Origin: UBA9410 sp036123635
GTDB taxonomy: Bacteria; Actinomycetota; Acidimicrobiia; Acidimicrobiales; MedAcidi-G1
Assembly: GCA_036123635.1 (NCBI GenBank)
Contig: JAZADL010000110.1
Span: forward strand, 1-7,953
Length of the DNA stretch: 7,953 nucleotides
Direction of reading: 5' to 3'
The position numbers and the translations under genes were made by a program. Shown in pieces: positions 6,583-7,953 of the stretch. Each line of letters starts with the position of its first letter. The first letter of the stretch is position 1. The notes below the pieces were generated by a model. That model had not been told where the DNA came from. It saw only the letters and a program-made list of their open reading frames with translations, and did not search any database.

Positions 6583-7775
6583 TGGAAGAAGTCGATCTTC
6601 GTTCGGCTTGGAACTCTTTCTGTGACCGCCTGAAGGATGGTGCAGACCTCGTGCTGGACCCCGGCCGGCCAGGAGACGACATCGACCAGGCCGAGGGAAT
6701 CCGTGCTCTGCTCCGTCGTCTAGCCAGCGACGTCTCCCGTGATCTTGAGGGAGGTGATCCTGAACATCCCGAACTGTCATGGTTTCACCCGTTCAAGAAT
6801 GGCCAGGACAACCCCGATGGCCTTTATCAGATCGCAACTGTCGACCTTTCACGGACCTATCGGTTATCGGGAAACATTGGGACGGTTCGGTACCTAGGTC
6901 TCTCTGTAATGACCACTGATTTTTCGGAGGGGAAGATTGAGCAGTTCCTTACGGTGAACGGCGACGATCTCCAAACCGATGAGACCGGCACCTTCGAACT
7001 CCTCTTCGGTGCCGGTCCCTGTCCCGATAACACGTCTTCCGCTGTATGGCATGCCTTGCCACCCCGGCGTTGCAGGTTGATGGTCCGTCAGTTCTTCTAC
7101 GACTGGGAGGGCGAGGAGCCGGCTGACCTCCATCTGGAATGCCTGCAACCAGGTCCAGCACTAAGCCGTCTTGGGCCCATCGACCTGACTTCGCGTCTTG
7201 GCCCTACTGCCGACCGGGTGGTTGATATGACCGCCTTCTGGGCCGACTTCGGGAGCCAACACCTGGTCCGGGGCGAGGTCAACTCGTTCGATCATGTCCA
7301 AAGCGCTCAGGGTGCCGCGAGTTCTATGGGAGGCAGCCTTGATCAGGGATACGGCCAGGCTTGGTATCGCATTGCCGAGGGTGAGGCCCTTCTTCTGGAG
7401 GTAGAGATCCCGGAGTGCACCTACTGGGCAGTCCAACTGGGTGATGTCTGGTACCAATCGCTGGACTGGTGGAACCGGCAGTCAAGTCTCAATGGCCATC
7501 AGGCGTTAGTGGGCACTGATGGCGTGTTCCGGACCGTCATCGCCCACAGCGACCCGGGAATCGCCAATTGGTTAGATACCACTGGCGCTACACAAGGCTG
7601 CATTACCTTTCGATGGAATCCAGCCACCTTCCAACCGGTGCCGACAGCAGAACTGCTCTCCTTCGACGATCTGACTGCGCGCCTTGATGGCCGCTGGTCA
7701 AAGGTCACTCCGGTCGAACGGGCCGAGGTTCTACGCCTGCGGCGACGGGCCGCCCTGCGGCGATTCCGGCGGTGA
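6582..7775 (+). CDS. DUF1214 domain-containing protein
   Basis: A 397-residue protein. The C-terminal third carries the DUF1214 pattern: YGQAWYRIAEGEALLLEVEIP (257-277), YWAVQLGDVWYQSLDW (281-296), GVFRTVIAHSDPGIANWLDTTGATQGCITFRW (314-345). The function of DUF1214 is not established. Such proteins are common in actinobacteria, often near redox or lipid genes, and sometimes occur with DUF1254. The N-terminal half (about 60-170) contains LYQIATVDLSRTYRLSGNIGTVRYLGL and probably forms beta-rich structure. There is no signal peptide, so it is probably cytosolic. The Arg-rich tail (RLRRRAALRRFRR, 385-397) is notable. GGAGAGG lies about 6 nt before the ATG. It overlaps the VOC gene by one base and the following gene by four bases (GTGA). 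Confidence 0.87.
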   Translation: MEEVDLRSAWNSFCDRLKDGADLVLDPGRPGDDIDQAEGIRALLRRLASDVSRDLEGGDPEHPELSWFHPFKNGQDNPDGLYQIATVDLSRTYRLSGNIGTVRYLGLSVMTTDFSEGKIEQFLTVNGDDLQTDETGTFELLFGAGPCPDNTSSAVWHALPPRRCRLMVRQFFYDWEGEEPADLHLECLQPGPALSRLGPIDLTSRLGPTADRVVDMTAFWADFGSQHLVRGEVNSFDHVQSAQGAASSMGGSLDQGYGQAWYRIAEGEALLLEVEIPECTYWAVQLGDVWYQSLDWWNRQSSLNGHQALVGTDGVFRTVIAHSDPGIANWLDTTGATQGCITFRWNPATFQPVPTAELLSFDDLTARLDGRWSKVTPVERAEVLRLRRRAALRRFRR

Positions 7776-7953
7776 TCCCCCAACCCCACCTTTCAATCCA
7801 GGTGGTGAACTTCGCCGCTGAGGCACCTGACGGCTGGCAGCGCCTGCTGAACCATGCGATGGCCGCCGACCGGGCCGGAGTGGACCGCATTGCCGTGTCC
7901 GACCACGTGGTGTTTGGCGATGACTTGTCCGACTATGCGGATCCCGCGAAGGG
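7772..7953 (+). CDS. LLM-class (luciferase-like) oxidoreductase, 3' partial
   Basis: The GTG at 7772-7774 overlaps the previous stop as GTGA, and the frame stays open for 60 codons to the window end. The translation begins with a short leader, then LSIQVVNFAAEAPDGWQRLLNHAMAADRAGVDRIAVSDHVVFG. This has the LLM-family layout: a first beta strand, a helix of the form 'A.aaDraGvDri', and the S-D-H-V-V strand end typical of F420-dependent actinobacterial luciferase-like oxidoreductases. The cofactor (F420 or FMN) cannot be settled from this fragment. Most of the protein (families are about 280-350 residues) lies beyond the right edge. It is translationally coupled to DUF1214 and so belongs to the VOC operon. 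Confidence 0.85.
   Translation, partial: MIPQPHLSIQVVNFAAEAPDGWQRLLNHAMAADRAGVDRIAVSDHVVFGDDLSDYADPAK

Overview
The window is GC-rich, densely coded chromosomal DNA. Codon use is strongly G/C-ending, stop/start overlaps are common, and there are GTG starts. The gene set includes a luciferase-like (LLM) oxidoreductase start, a DUF1214 protein, a patatin and an Ldh_2 dehydrogenase. Together these suggest a free-living actinobacterium, perhaps a marine Acidimicrobiia-type lineage. That placement is inference from composition and gene content only. I see no mobile element, CRISPR array, rRNA or tRNA.

Left part (1-3991): the 3' part of an Ldh_2-type (malate/L-lactate dehydrogenase superfamily) NAD(P)-dependent oxidoreductase runs rightward. 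It meets a leftward three-gene operon with a 9-bp gap. In transcription order the operon encodes a 569-residue conserved-looking protein of unknown function (2282-3991), an M19 'membrane dipeptidase' homologue with altered zinc ligands (1332-2285), and a small protein that may be a divergent DUF3726 member (784-1320). The first two overlap by ATGA and the third starts about 11 bp after the second stops, so they should be co-translated.

Middle (3992-4285): a 294-bp divergent intergenic region is rich in inverted repeats. It holds a 7-bp hairpin, a nested structure closed by a perfect 8-bp helix around a perfect 10-bp hairpin, and a 16-bp palindrome. It lies between the unknown-protein operon and a rightward homocysteine S-methyltransferase gene (4286-5251). 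That enzyme has the three zinc-binding cysteines of the betaine-homocysteine/cobalamin-independent methyltransferase family.

Right part (5254-7953): a leftward patatin-like phospholipase converges on the methyltransferase gene with a 2-bp gap. A 66-bp divergent spacer then leads to a rightward operon of a VOC-fold protein, a DUF1214 protein and the start of an LLM-class (probably F420- or flavin-dependent) oxidoreductase. These three are joined by TAATG and GTGA overlaps.

The most interesting part is the left and middle. An Ldh_2 reductase/dehydrogenase, a DUF3726-like protein, a zinc-ligand-altered M19 homologue, an unrecognised 569-residue protein and a BHMT-like enzyme sit together around a structured control region. 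This could be an undescribed catabolic locus for a small N-methylated or imino/amino-acid-like compound. The proposal rests on context, not on demonstrated function.
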